Of a stretch of DNA of 64,000 bases, positions 1-8,069 are shown one piece after another. A program made the translations under genes and the position numbers. Position 1 is the stretch's first letter. The number at the start of each line of letters is the position of its first letter. The stretch spans positions 1 to 64,000 of the forward strand of contig NZ_PVNK01000064.1 of NCBI RefSeq assembly GCF_002994615.1, given 5' to 3'. Under the pieces are notes generated by a model. That model was not told where the DNA came from and made no database searches. It was given only the letters and a program-made list of their open reading frames with translations. This DNA is from Enhygromyxa salina. GTDB taxonomy: Bacteria > Myxococcota_A > Polyangia > Nannocystales > Nannocystaceae.

Positions 1-636
1 ACCCAAGAGGCCCTCGTCGTGGTGACCCCGCCCGAGCCGTCGCCCGCCGAGGAGCCCCTCGCGACCGACACGAGGGCGGCACCGACCATCGAAGATCTCG
101 ACGAGGGCGACTACGACCCCGACGACTACGAGCCCTTCTACGACGAGCCCTACGAGCCCGAGCCCGAGCCGCGCACGCCCATGGAGCTCGACTCGGGCTA
201 CGTCAGCCTCGGCATCGCCCCGGGCATGACGCTGCACGACCAGGGCTTTCACCCCAACACTCGCTTCGAGTTCGAGTTCGGCGGAACCCTCGAGCACCGC
301 CACCGTGATCTCGCGCTCTCGTTCGGCGTGGTCTCCCACATCACGCCCTACTACGAGCGCAAGAAGCCGAGCTTCGGTGCCGACGTGACCGCGACGGCCG
401 TGCTCGGGCCCGTGTACCTCCGGACCGGGCTCGGGGCGGTCGGCGGGCTGCCGCGGGCCCACTTGCTGCACTCGACCGCCGCGGGGATCGGCGGGGTGGC
501 TGGGGCTGGGCTGACCTTTGGCCGCGCGCCGATGATCCGCGTGGGCGTCGACTACGACCTGCGCGTGAACACCAAGCTCGAGCCGGTCCACACGGTGTTC
601 CTGGCCGTGCGCCTGGTCTGCTGCCGCAAGGACTGA
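1..636 (+). CDS. Beta-barrel-like protein, 5' end cut by window edge
   Basis: The frame is open from base 1, so the true start lies outside the window; GTG codons at 19 and 22 are possible but unsupported starts. The visible part begins with a Pro/Glu-rich and Asp/Tyr/Glu-rich linker (about residues 3-60). It then has a segment of alternating polar and hydrophobic residues with many Gly, typical of small outer-membrane beta-barrels, and ends in CCRKD. No catalytic motif is visible. The stop at 634-636 runs straight into a pentanucleotide repeat. The barrel assignment is by residue pattern only; the family is not recognised. Confidence 0.6.
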   Translation, partial: TQEALVVVTPPEPSPAEEPLATDTRAAPTIEDLDEGDYDPDDYEPFYDEPYEPEPEPRTPMELDSGYVSLGIAPGMTLHDQGFHPNTRFEFEFGGTLEHRHRDLALSFGVVSHITPYYERKKPSFGADVTATAVLGPVYLRTGLGAVGGLPRAHLLHSTAAGIGGVAGAGLTFGRAPMIRVGVDYDLRVNTKLEPVHTVFLAVRLVCCRKD

Positions 637-675
637 GCTCAGCTCAGCTCAGCTCAGCTCAGCTCAGCTCAGCTC
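636..675. repeat. (AGCTC)x8 pentanucleotide tandem repeat
   Basis: Eight perfect head-to-tail copies of AGCTC begin at the last base of the preceding stop codon and end just before the stop of the converging gene. AGCT is self-complementary, so the tract can also fold. It sits between two convergent genes, where it could slip without harming a reading frame. Confidence 0.95.
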
Positions 676-681
676 GACCGG

Positions 682-1773
682 TCAAAACAGGCCGGTGTCG
701 ACCTCCTCGGACTCGGCCTCGATGCCGATGTCCGGCGCCGGGAGCCCCAGCTCCTCGGACGCCGCGATCGCCTCGAACTTGATCGGGTTGGCGATCTCGG
801 CCGGCTCGCCCCGAGACAGGTGCTCGATCACCTTGCCGATCGTCCAGCGACCGATGTGCGTGACGCGGGGCGTTCCGCTGCCGAAGTCGAGGCTGTCTTC
901 GAGCTCGCGCGCGTCGGCGAGTCGGATCTCCGCGTGGGGACCGAGCAGCATGCGCGCGGTCTCGAGCACGCGGGTGAGCACGTGGTTCCAGGCGTCGAGG
1001 CTGTCATCGCCCTCGTCGATGATGTCGAGGCCGACGGGCAGCTGCTCGAGCCGCTCCATGAATTCTTGCAGCAGCGGCCCGCGGATGACCCGGCCGTGCT
1101 GCGGGGCGATGATCTCGGGGAAGGGATCGAGGGCCCGGATCCGCTCGATGGTCGCGCGCACGGCCTGGTTGGCGGGCATGTAGAGCTGATGGAAGGCCCG
1201 CATCCCCCGCCAGTCGCTCTCGTCGGCCCAGATGCCGCTCGCGCTCGCGTCGGTCAGACCGCCGAACAAGTCGCCGCTAAACAATACGCGGGTGCTCGGA
1301 TCGTAGAGCATCACGGCGCCTCGAAAATGGCAAAAGGGGCTCGGGACCGGCATCAGGACGTCACCGGTTGCCAGGCGCATGCCTCGCTTGAAACGGTCGA
1401 CGTCGACGTAGTTCTCGCGCGGGAGGTTGAGGTGGACGATCAGTCGCCAGGTCGCCTCCGAGCACAAGATCGTGGCCTTGGGCGCGAAGCGGTTGATCAG
1501 CGCCGGGGCCGAGGTCCCGACGTCGGGATCTTGATGGTTGATGAAGATCGCCGAGACCCGCTTGAGGCTGCCGAGCAGCGCGGTCAGCTTGGCGCTGACG
1601 ACCGCAAAGTCGGAGCTGGAGCCGGGATCGATCAGCATGCTGACTTGCTTGCCGCCGTCGTCCGAGCGAAAAATGCGCAGATAGGGGTTCGCAAAGAAGA
1701 TGGCCTCTGGCTCCCGCTTGCCGACCCAAAAGGTGCCAGGTGCGATCTCGATACTGTCGATGACCTCGGACAT
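682..1773 (-). CDS. ODP-type oxygen-binding diiron / MBL-fold protein
   Basis: This 363-residue protein has a metallo-beta-lactamase fold of the flavodiiron/ODP branch. The first metal motif is H80-Q-D-P-D84. Further ligands are probably H149 (PFCHFRG), D168 (LFSGDLFGG) and H226 (PQHGRVI). The Asp where FDPs have a second His (HxExDxH), and the absence of a flavodoxin domain, match the stand-alone ODP family that binds O2 at a diiron centre. The C-terminal about 130 residues are acidic and unassigned. It probably acts as an oxygen sensor or scavenger in the cytoplasm. A TAACTC hexamer lies 9 nt before the ATG and there is no Shine-Dalgarno. Confidence 0.8.
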   Translation of the reverse strand: MSEVIDSIEIAPGTFWVGKREPEAIFFANPYLRIFRSDDGGKQVSMLIDPGSSSDFAVVSAKLTALLGSLKRVSAIFINHQDPDVGTSAPALINRFAPKATILCSEATWRLIVHLNLPRENYVDVDRFKRGMRLATGDVLMPVPSPFCHFRGAVMLYDPSTRVLFSGDLFGGLTDASASGIWADESDWRGMRAFHQLYMPANQAVRATIERIRALDPFPEIIAPQHGRVIRGPLLQEFMERLEQLPVGLDIIDEGDDSLDAWNHVLTRVLETARMLLGPHAEIRLADARELEDSLDFGSGTPRVTHIGRWTIGKVIEHLSRGEPAEIANPIKFEAIAASEELGLPAPDIGIEAESEEVDTGLF

Positions 1774-2077
1774 GCGAGCGCAGAGTTACGAAAATTTCGC
1801 CGCCTGGTACACGGCCCCACGGGGGGTTGCTCGGGCACAGGGCGTGAGTTTGACGAGGCGAGACTGCAAACTTTTCCGACGCGTAAGTGTAGGCATAGCT
1901 ATCGCAAAATGCGCAGATTCGAATTCCGGACACCCTGCCGCGCGGAGCGAGCTCGCGGGCGGCGCTCGACCCAAGAGCGCCGCGCGAGAGCCAAGCCCGG
2001 CGCGCGGTGCCATACCCAAACCACGCGACTGCGCCGACGCTCAGGCGCCGGCGCAGTCGAGGCTCTCGTATGAACGA
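1774..2077. other. 304-bp intergenic region, promoter side of the ODP gene
   Basis: The region lies between the start of the minus-strand ODP gene and the stop of the minus-strand lipoprotein gene. It is less GC-rich around 1785-1800 and 1865-1915 than its surroundings, as expected for promoter DNA. No RNA gene, clear hairpin terminator or supportable small gene is visible. Confidence 0.4.
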
Positions 2078-2848
2078 TCACACGCTGAACAAGAACATGT
2101 CGAACCCGAGCGCGGACACGACGGTGTCCCCGTCGATCCCCTCATCCTCGTAGGTCGCCAGTCCACTGAGCGCTCCGCTGAGGCCCTCGGCGGCGAACAT
2201 GAGGCTCAACTCGTAGCTGATGTCGATCGGATCGGCCGGATCGATCTCGACGAGCTCCATGTCGCCGAGCTCGGCGAGGTCCTCGACCGCGTGGATGATC
2301 ATCGGCGTCTCGAGCTCCTCCTCGCCGAGCGAGGCCACGAGCACGGCAGCGAACTCCGCGTCGAAGAACTTGTCTTCCGAGGCGATCCGCACCTCGACAT
2401 CGGCCTCGAGCCGCGAGACGCAGGTCGCCTCCGAGCCGTCGGCCGCGACCGACTCAATGTACCGGACCTCGCCATCTTCGTAGACGATGTCGAGCTCGGC
2501 CTTCGTGACCTCGGGCTCGTTGATCACGACCGAGACGCCCTCCCCGGCTTCCGCAGCCGCGAATTCGATGCCGTGAGGCCCAGCGATTACGTCGATCGTG
2601 GCGGCGAGGCTATGGCCTTCGGGGCTCTCGGCTTTGGCATCGGCGAGCACGTTGACGGTCTCGATGCACTCGTTGAGCTCCTCCCCGCCTTCACCTTCGC
2701 CGCCCTCGGCCGTGTCTCCTTCGGCCTCTTCATCTCCGGCGGATTCGTCAGATCCATCGATGGGGGATTCGTCGTCGGCGCAGCCAGCGGCCAAAGTTGC
2801 GACAGCAAACAGAGCGATGAGGGGACGATAGGTTCGAAGAGCGGTCAT
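2078..2848 (-). CDS. Acidic lipoprotein of unknown function
   Basis: The start at 2848 gives a classical lipoprotein signal (MTALRTY..., hydrophobic core, lipobox LAAGC), so the product is about 256 residues and membrane anchored. A Met 12 codons upstream would spoil the signal peptide. After the anchor Cys comes a long Asp/Glu/Gly-rich linker (about residues 27-60), then a globular acidic domain of mixed beta and alpha character with one Cys pair. No family is recognised. It is flanked by the xdh operon upstream and the ODP gene downstream, all on the same strand. Confidence 0.75.
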   Translation of the reverse strand: MTALRTYRPLIALFAVATLAAGCADDESPIDGSDESAGDEEAEGDTAEGGEGEGGEELNECIETVNVLADAKAESPEGHSLAATIDVIAGPHGIEFAAAEAGEGVSVVINEPEVTKAELDIVYEDGEVRYIESVAADGSEATCVSRLEADVEVRIASEDKFFDAEFAAVLVASLGEEELETPMIIHAVEDLAELGDMELVEIDPADPIDISYELSLMFAAEGLSGALSGLATYEDEGIDGDTVVSALGFDMFLFSV

Positions 2849-2930
2849 GTCTCGAACATGATCTCGGTCCTCGCACGGCGCCACGCTGACGTTGGTGTCA
2901 GGCCAGGCGCCGCGACCAAAACTGCGTGCT

Positions 2931-3027
2931 CTCGACTCCAGGCGACTTTTCGCGGCGTCGCGTCAGCCCTGGCACAGCTGTGTGGCGGGGCTGTCGTGGT
3001 CCGAGCGCGAGCTCGCCTGGAGTCGAG
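2931..3027. repeat. 15-bp perfect inverted repeat with 67-nt loop
   Basis: CTCGACTCCAGGCGA at 2931-2945 is matched by its exact reverse complement at 3013-3027. It lies between the stop of xdhB and the start of the lipoprotein gene, so it could be a transcript-ending or processing structure. No U-tract follows. Short GCGCTCGG iterations lie just beside it (3029-3050). Confidence 0.7.
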
Positions 3028-3082
3028 CGCGCTCGGGCGCTCGGGCGCTTGATCGTTCGGTCAGTGTGCAAACTTCGCGGGC

Positions 3083-5410
3083 CTACTCCGCGGCCGAGCG
3101 CCCGACAGCGCGAGCGCGCGCGCGATCGATCGCCCAGTAGACGGCCTCGGGCGTGCTCGGGCAGGCGAGCTCGACCGCGTCGACGCCGGGCTCGGCGAAC
3201 GCCGCGACGGCGGCTCGGAGGGCCTCGCGGGCCGAGATCGCGAGCATCAAGGGCGGCTCGCCGACGGCCTTGCTGCCCTTGACCACGCTCGGCTCGCTCG
3301 CGCTCGGGAGCAGCTCGATGTTGAATTGCTCGGGGCACTCGCCGAGCGTCGGCAGCTTGTAGGTCGAGGCCCCGCGCGTGGCCAGGCGCCCGTCGTCGGC
3401 CCAGACCAGCTCCTCGGAGGTCAGCCAGCCGAGGCCCTGGATGAAGCCGCCCTCGATCTGTCCGATGTCGACCTTGGGCGAGATCGAGTCGCCGACGTCG
3501 TGGAGGATGTCGACGCGGCGAATCGAGAATTGCCCGGTGAAGCCGTCGACCTCGACCTCGGTGATCGCCGCGCCGTAAGCGAAGTAGTGGAAGGGCTTGC
3601 CGCGGCCGGTCTGCTCGTCGAAGTGGATCTTTGGCGTGCGGTAGTAGCCGGTCGCAAACAGGGGCACGCGCTGGATGTAGGCGCGCCCGGCCAGCTCGGC
3701 GAAGCTCAGCCCGGCCTCGGGGTCCTCGGCCTGCCAAAAGGGGCGCACGCGGCCCTCGCTGAACTCGACGTCGCCCGGCGCCACGCCCAAGGCCGCGGCG
3801 GCGACCCCGGCCAGGCGCTCGCGGATCTGCGTGCACGCGCGCTCGACCGCGGCGCCGTTGAGGTCCGAGCCGCTCGACGCGGCGGTCGCCGAGGTGTTGG
3901 GCACCTTGTCGGTCCGCGTCGGCATCAGGCGCACGGCCTCGAGCGGGACGCCGAGGCCGTCGGCGGCGATCTGCAGCATCTTGGTGTGGAGGCCCTGGCC
4001 CATCTCGGTCCCGCCGTGGTTGACCTGGATCGAGCCGTCTCGATAGACGAGGACCAGCGCGCCCGCCTGGTTGAAGAAGCTGGCCGTGAACGAGATGCCA
4101 AAGCGGACCGGGGTGATCGCGAGCCCGCGCTTTTCGTGCTCGTTGGCGTGGTTGTGGGCCTCGACCTCGGCGAGGCGTCGGCCGAAGTCGGCCCGGGCCC
4201 GCAGCGAGGTCCAGATCCGCTCGATCCGCCCGGCGTCGCGGACGAGCTGGCCGTAGTGGGTGCGGTCGCCCTCGCGATAAAAATTGAGCGCGCGGACCTC
4301 GTGGCCCGGCCGCGCGACGGCCCGCGCGACGCGATCGAGGATGTCCTCGATCACGACCATCCCCTGGGGCCCACCGAACCCACGAAAGGCCGTCTGCGAG
4401 GTCTTGTGGGTCCGCAGGACCCGGCCGACCACGCGCAAGTTCGGGATCCGGTAGCAGTTGTCGCAGTGAAACAGCGCCCGATACATGATCGGCGTGGACA
4501 GATCGAGGGACCAGCCGCCGTCGCTGTAGAGCTCGAGATCGAGGGCCAGGATCCGGCCCTCGTCGTCGTGACCGACGCGATAGCGGGCCCAAAAGGGGTG
4601 GCGCTTGCCGGTCAGGGCCATGTCGAGCTGACGATCGAGGCGCACGCGGACCGGCCGAGCGGTGGCGTGGGCCCCGACCGCCGCGACCGCGGCGTAGGGG
4701 TTGGCCTGGGTCTCCTTGCCTCCGAACGCGCCGCCCATCCGCAGCGACTGGCAGGTGACCATGCGCAGCGGGACCCCGAGCACCCGCGCGACGACCTCCT
4801 GGGTCTCGGACGGGTGCTGGGTCGAGCTGTGGATGAAGACCTCGCCGGCCTCGTCCCAGGCCGCGATCGTGGCCTGGGTCTCGAGGTAGAAGTGCTCCTG
4901 GCCGCCGAGCCGCAGCTCGCCCGAGAAGCTGTGCGGCGCCGCGGCCAGGGCCTCGGCGGGCTCGCCCGAGCTGATCGTCAGGGGATCGGTCAGGAAGCTC
5001 TGCGCCGCGAGGGCCTGATCCATGGTCACGATCGCGGGCAGCGGCTCGTAGTCGACGGCGACCGCCGCCGCGCCCGCCCGCGCGGCCTCGACGGACTCGG
5101 CCAGGACCCAGGCGACCGCCTGGTTGTGAAACTGGACCTCGTCCGGGAACAGGGGCTCGTCGTGGCGCGCGGGCCCGACCTCGTTCTCGCCCGGCACGTC
5201 GCTGGCGGTCAGGACCTTGACGACGTCGGGCAAGGCCTCGGCCGCGCCCGCGTCGATCGAGACCACGCGCGCGTGAGCGTGGGGCGAGAGCACGGGCCAC
5301 GCGTGCAGCGGCGCGGCGAAGCGCGCGAGCAGATCGTCGGTGTAGAGGGCCTCGCCGCTGACGTGACCGGCGGCGCTCTCATGGGGGATGGCTTTACCTA
5401 CCTGGGTCAT
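3083..5410 (-). CDS. xdhB: Xanthine dehydrogenase, molybdopterin-binding subunit
   Basis: At 775 residues this is the usual length for bacterial XdhB. It binds the molybdenum cofactor and hydroxylates hypoxanthine/xanthine to urate. Visible hallmarks are the N-terminal GKAIPHESAAGHVSGEALYT segment, GGAFGGKETQ, the GFGGPQG cofactor loop, and the catalytic-Glu motif KAVGEPP near the C-terminus. The start at 5410 overlaps the stop of xdhA as ATGA, so the subunits are translationally coupled. No xdhC maturation gene is present in the window. Purine-substrate assignment is by family; other molybdenum hydroxylases share these motifs, but the XdhA-XdhB split is typical of xanthine dehydrogenase. Confidence 0.93.
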   Translation of the reverse strand: MTQVGKAIPHESAAGHVSGEALYTDDLLARFAAPLHAWPVLSPHAHARVVSIDAGAAEALPDVVKVLTASDVPGENEVGPARHDEPLFPDEVQFHNQAVAWVLAESVEAARAGAAAVAVDYEPLPAIVTMDQALAAQSFLTDPLTISSGEPAEALAAAPHSFSGELRLGGQEHFYLETQATIAAWDEAGEVFIHSSTQHPSETQEVVARVLGVPLRMVTCQSLRMGGAFGGKETQANPYAAVAAVGAHATARPVRVRLDRQLDMALTGKRHPFWARYRVGHDDEGRILALDLELYSDGGWSLDLSTPIMYRALFHCDNCYRIPNLRVVGRVLRTHKTSQTAFRGFGGPQGMVVIEDILDRVARAVARPGHEVRALNFYREGDRTHYGQLVRDAGRIERIWTSLRARADFGRRLAEVEAHNHANEHEKRGLAITPVRFGISFTASFFNQAGALVLVYRDGSIQVNHGGTEMGQGLHTKMLQIAADGLGVPLEAVRLMPTRTDKVPNTSATAASSGSDLNGAAVERACTQIRERLAGVAAAALGVAPGDVEFSEGRVRPFWQAEDPEAGLSFAELAGRAYIQRVPLFATGYYRTPKIHFDEQTGRGKPFHYFAYGAAITEVEVDGFTGQFSIRRVDILHDVGDSISPKVDIGQIEGGFIQGLGWLTSEELVWADDGRLATRGASTYKLPTLGECPEQFNIELLPSASEPSVVKGSKAVGEPPLMLAISAREALRAAVAAFAEPGVDAVELACPSTPEAVYWAIDRARARAVGRSAAE

Positions 5411-6879
5411 GATGACCTCACTCCCTGGCTGTGGACGCGGTGCTGAACCGGCGGCGGCTGAGGCCCGAGGCGTCGGCCGGCGGCGGTCTCGTGGAAGAAC
5501 TTCTCGAACAGGCGGGCGGTCATCGCCCGGCGGTAGTCGGCGCTGCCGCGGTGGTCGGTCATCGGCGTGAACGCGCTGGCCAGCAAAGGCTCGACGGCGG
5601 CCACGGTCTCGCGGGTCCACGGCCGGCCGAGCAGGGCGTCCTCGGCCGCCCGCGCGCGGGCAGGGGTCGCCGCGACGCCGCCGTAGGCGAGGCGAGCCTT
5701 GGTGATCGTGCCCCCGTCATCGAGCTCGAGCGCGAACGCGGCCGCGACCGTGGAGATGTCGTCGAGCACGCGCTTGCTGACCTTGTAGAAGTGGGCGTGG
5801 GTCGGCGCGCGGCGAGGCACGCGGATCGTCGCGACGATCTCGCCGGGCGCGAGCACGGTCTTGCGATAGCCGGTGAAGAACTCGGCCAGCGCCACGACCC
5901 GCGAGCCCGCGCGCGACACGAGCTCGAGCTCGGCGTCGAGGGCCAGCAAGGCCGGGGGCGAGTCGCCGATCGGCGAGGCGTTGACGAGGTTGCCCCCGAG
6001 CGTCGCGCGGTTGCGGATCAGCCGGGACGAGAACAGCGGGAACAGCTCGTCGAGCAGCGGGAGCGCGTGATCGAGGCGATGCTCGACGTCCGAGAGGCTC
6101 ACGCACGCGCCGATCTCGACCTGCTCGTCGCCGAGCTCGACCCGGCGCAGCTCGGCCACGGCCTCGAGCGAGATCAGCACGGGCCAGCGCGCGTGGCGTT
6201 GGTTGACCTCGACGACCACGTCGGTGCCCCCCGCGATGATCTTGGCCTCGGGCGTGGCGGCGAGCTGGTCGAGGAGCTCGGCGAGCGACGCCGGCCGCAG
6301 CAGTCGGCGCGGGCCCTCGGTCCGCGTGCGCAGCTGGGTCAGCCCGCCGAGGCGCGGCGCAGGTTGCTCAAGTCGGGCGAGGAAGCGGTCGTCGCCCGCG
6401 GGCGCGCCGAGGCTGCGCATCGCGTCGCGGATCGGCCGGTAGCCCGTGCAGCGACACAGGTTGCCGGCGATCGCCTCCGGGTCCCAGGCCGGGCGCTCGT
6501 GGCGGTAGTACTCGGCGAACATGCTGACGACGAAGCCGGGCGTGCAGTAGCCACACTGCGAGCCGCCCGCCTCGACCATCGCGGCCTGGACCGGGTGCAG
6601 CGCCTCGGCGCTCGGGCGCACGCCCTCGACGGTGATCAGCTCGCCGCCGAGGACCGAGCCGAGCAGGGTCAAGCAGCTGTTCACGGGCACGTAGGTGGTC
6701 CGCCCCCCCGGGCCCTCGCGGACCAGGGCGACCGCACAGGCTCCGCACTCGCCCTCGGCGCAGCCCTCTTTGGTCCCGACGAGGCCGCGATCGCGCAGAA
6801 AGTCGAGCACGGTCGTGTGGGGATCGACGCCAGCCTCGTCGATCGAGAGGGCGCTTCCGTTGACGATCAGGTCGGCCAC
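5407..6879 (-). CDS. xdhA: Xanthine dehydrogenase, [2Fe-2S]/FAD subunit
   Basis: This 490-residue subunit carries electrons from the Mo centre to NAD. The first [2Fe-2S] cluster is C40-x4-C45-x2-C48 plus C69; the second is QC109GYC112 with LC142RC144TGY. The FAD-binding domain begins near residue 195 (KIIAGGTDVVVEVN) and includes TLGGNLVNASPIGDSPP. The order Fe-S, Fe-S, FAD matches XdhA. Translation starts at GTG (6879), 7 nt after a TAGGAT hexamer and without a Shine-Dalgarno, suggesting a leaderless mRNA. It is divergent from the extensin-like gene across a 114-bp intergenic region. Confidence 0.93.
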   Translation of the reverse strand: MADLIVNGSALSIDEAGVDPHTTVLDFLRDRGLVGTKEGCAEGECGACAVALVREGPGGRTTYVPVNSCLTLLGSVLGGELITVEGVRPSAEALHPVQAAMVEAGGSQCGYCTPGFVVSMFAEYYRHERPAWDPEAIAGNLCRCTGYRPIRDAMRSLGAPAGDDRFLARLEQPAPRLGGLTQLRTRTEGPRRLLRPASLAELLDQLAATPEAKIIAGGTDVVVEVNQRHARWPVLISLEAVAELRRVELGDEQVEIGACVSLSDVEHRLDHALPLLDELFPLFSSRLIRNRATLGGNLVNASPIGDSPPALLALDAELELVSRAGSRVVALAEFFTGYRKTVLAPGEIVATIRVPRRAPTHAHFYKVSKRVLDDISTVAAAFALELDDGGTITKARLAYGGVAATPARARAAEDALLGRPWTRETVAAVEPLLASAFTPMTDHRGSADYRRAMTARLFEKFFHETAAGRRLGPQPPPVQHRVHSQGVRSS

Positions 6880-6886
6880 GGCCGGG

Positions 6887-6892
6887 ATCCTA
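6887..6892 (-). promoter_or_regulatory. -10-like TAGGAT immediately upstream of xdhA
   Basis: The minus strand reads TAGGAT, seven bases, then the GTG start of xdhA. That spacing would place the transcription start at or next to the start codon. The -35 region is not recognisable. Confidence 0.5.
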
Positions 6893-6969
6893 GCGGATCT
6901 CGACCCCCAGCGGCAGCGAGGTCGGGCGTGAAACCTTCGCGGGGGGGCGAGGCGAGCGAACCATCACCG

Positions 6970-6994
6970 TGTGTGGCACGTTGGTGCCCACACA
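6970..6994. promoter_or_regulatory. Operator-like near-perfect palindrome before the extensin-like gene
   Basis: TGTGTGGCAC and GTGCCCACACA form an inverted repeat with one unpaired C and a short loop, ending at the A of the ATG at 6994. It lies between the divergent xdhA and extensin-like genes and could be an operator or an mRNA hairpin that masks the start codon. Confidence 0.4.
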
Positions 6995-7827
6995 TGGCTA
7001 CGCCGCGCCTTTGGATGGTCCTGCTCGCGCCTCTCGCTCTGGCGAGTTCGACCAGCGGCTGCGATGGCTCCGCGACGGCGGCCCCCCGCGACAGCGGGGT
7101 CAGCGAGCCAAAGACCCCGAGCGCGAAGGTCGACACCGCGCCCGAGCCCGCGCCCGAGCCCGAGCCCGCGCCCGAGCCCGAGCCCGAGCCTGCGCGGATC
7201 TCCTGGGGCCACGCCGACCTCGACCCCGACAACGACGACCAGCTCGGCCCGCCCGAGCCCCTCGACGACTGCGAGGAGCAACTCGAGGCCGCGGGCGTGT
7301 CGTTCAAGCCCGCGCGGATCGGCGTGGGCAAGAAGCGCGACGGCGTCTACACCTGCGGCGCCCACCAGGTCGTGCGTATCAAGCGGGGCCCCGGCAAGAT
7401 CGCGTACAGCAAGAACCCGCTGCTGACCTGCACGATGGCCCTGGCGATGGCCGACTTCGAGCGCGTCGCCCAAGAGGAGGCCGAGCGCATCATGGGCGCG
7501 CGGATCAAGACCATCGAGCACATGGGCACCTACAACTGCCGCGAGATGGTCAACTTCGACCTCTTGAGCGAGCACAGCTTCGCCAACGGCATCGATCTGA
7601 AGGCCTTCACCTTCACCAGCGGTGAGTCGCTGACCGTGCTCGACGACTTCAGGCCAACGGTCGACAATCCCAGTGACCCCAAGACCCTCTTCCTGCGTAG
7701 CCTCGCCAACCGGCTCTATGACGAGGAGGTGTTCTCGGTCGTCGTCACGCCCTACTTCGACCACCTCCACCGCAACCACATCCACGTGGATCTGGCCCGC
7801 TATCGCGTCGACGGCAGCCGTCCGTAG
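6994..7827 (+). CDS. Extensin-like C-terminal (M15-type peptidase fold) lipoprotein
   Basis: The 277-residue product starts with a signal peptide ending in a lipobox-like TSGC. A Pro-Glu/Ala repeat linker follows (about residues 48-68), then an extensin-like C-terminal domain to the end. Visible family residues include LSEHSFANGIDL (Zn-ligand His and Asp region) and HRNHIHVDLARY near the C-terminus, plus two conserved Cys. The family resembles D-Ala-D-Ala carboxypeptidases and probably trims cell-wall peptides in the periplasm; activity here is inferred. The chosen ATG is the only start that gives a signal peptide. The following 242 bp hold a small repeat and a -24/-12 promoter. Confidence 0.85.
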   Translation: MATPRLWMVLLAPLALASSTSGCDGSATAAPRDSGVSEPKTPSAKVDTAPEPAPEPEPAPEPEPEPARISWGHADLDPDNDDQLGPPEPLDDCEEQLEAAGVSFKPARIGVGKKRDGVYTCGAHQVVRIKRGPGKIAYSKNPLLTCTMALAMADFERVAQEEAERIMGARIKTIEHMGTYNCREMVNFDLLSEHSFANGIDLKAFTFTSGESLTVLDDFRPTVDNPSDPKTLFLRSLANRLYDEEVFSVVVTPYFDHLHRNHIHVDLARYRVDGSRP

Positions 7828-7949
7828 CCCCTGGCCCTGCTCGCGACCCCAACGTGAGGCAGCCTGGTCGATCGTCGACCACCCCCGCGCCAATGGGACT
7901 GGTCGGAATCGAGTCATCGGCCCCGGACGCGGGCCTCGTGGCGGCTCAT

Positions 7950-7982
7950 GGTGGGGTCGTGGTGGGGTCGTGGTGGGATCGT
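7950..7982. repeat. Three tandem 11-bp GGTGGGGTCGT units
   Basis: Two perfect copies and a third with G to A at its seventh base lie head to tail just upstream of the -24/-12 promoter of the kinase operon. They could be incidental low-complexity DNA or phased binding sites. Confidence 0.7.
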
Positions 7983-7985
7983 CGG

Positions 7986-8003
7986 TTGGCACGTGGCGTG
8001 CTT
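7986..8003 (+). promoter_or_regulatory. Sigma54-type -24/-12 promoter of the kinase operon
   Basis: TTGGCACGTGGCGTGCTT has the invariant GG (7988-7989), exactly ten bases, then GC (8000-8001), with TGGCACG matching the -24 consensus fully and GTGC close to TTGC. It lies 67 nt before the ATG of kinase 1 in a gene-free stretch. An FHA-sigma54 activator is encoded at the far end of the same colinear block. Confidence 0.6.
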
Positions 8004-8069
8004 GGGACTCCTGCGCTCGCTCGGGCCGATCTTGGGTCGGGCCCCGTGGTAGCCTTCGAGCCAAGCCAA

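Noticed and set aside
3326..5446. Open frame of 706 codons on the + strand antisense to xdhB
   Set aside because: It is an antisense shadow of a high-GC gene: composition dominated by Arg/Gly/Asp/Leu, no motif, while the minus strand encodes a complete XdhB.
6974..6990. TGGCACGTTGGTGCCC as a sigma54 promoter of the extensin-like gene
   Set aside because: GG and GC are nine, not ten, bases apart and the site abuts the ATG; read as a palindrome instead.
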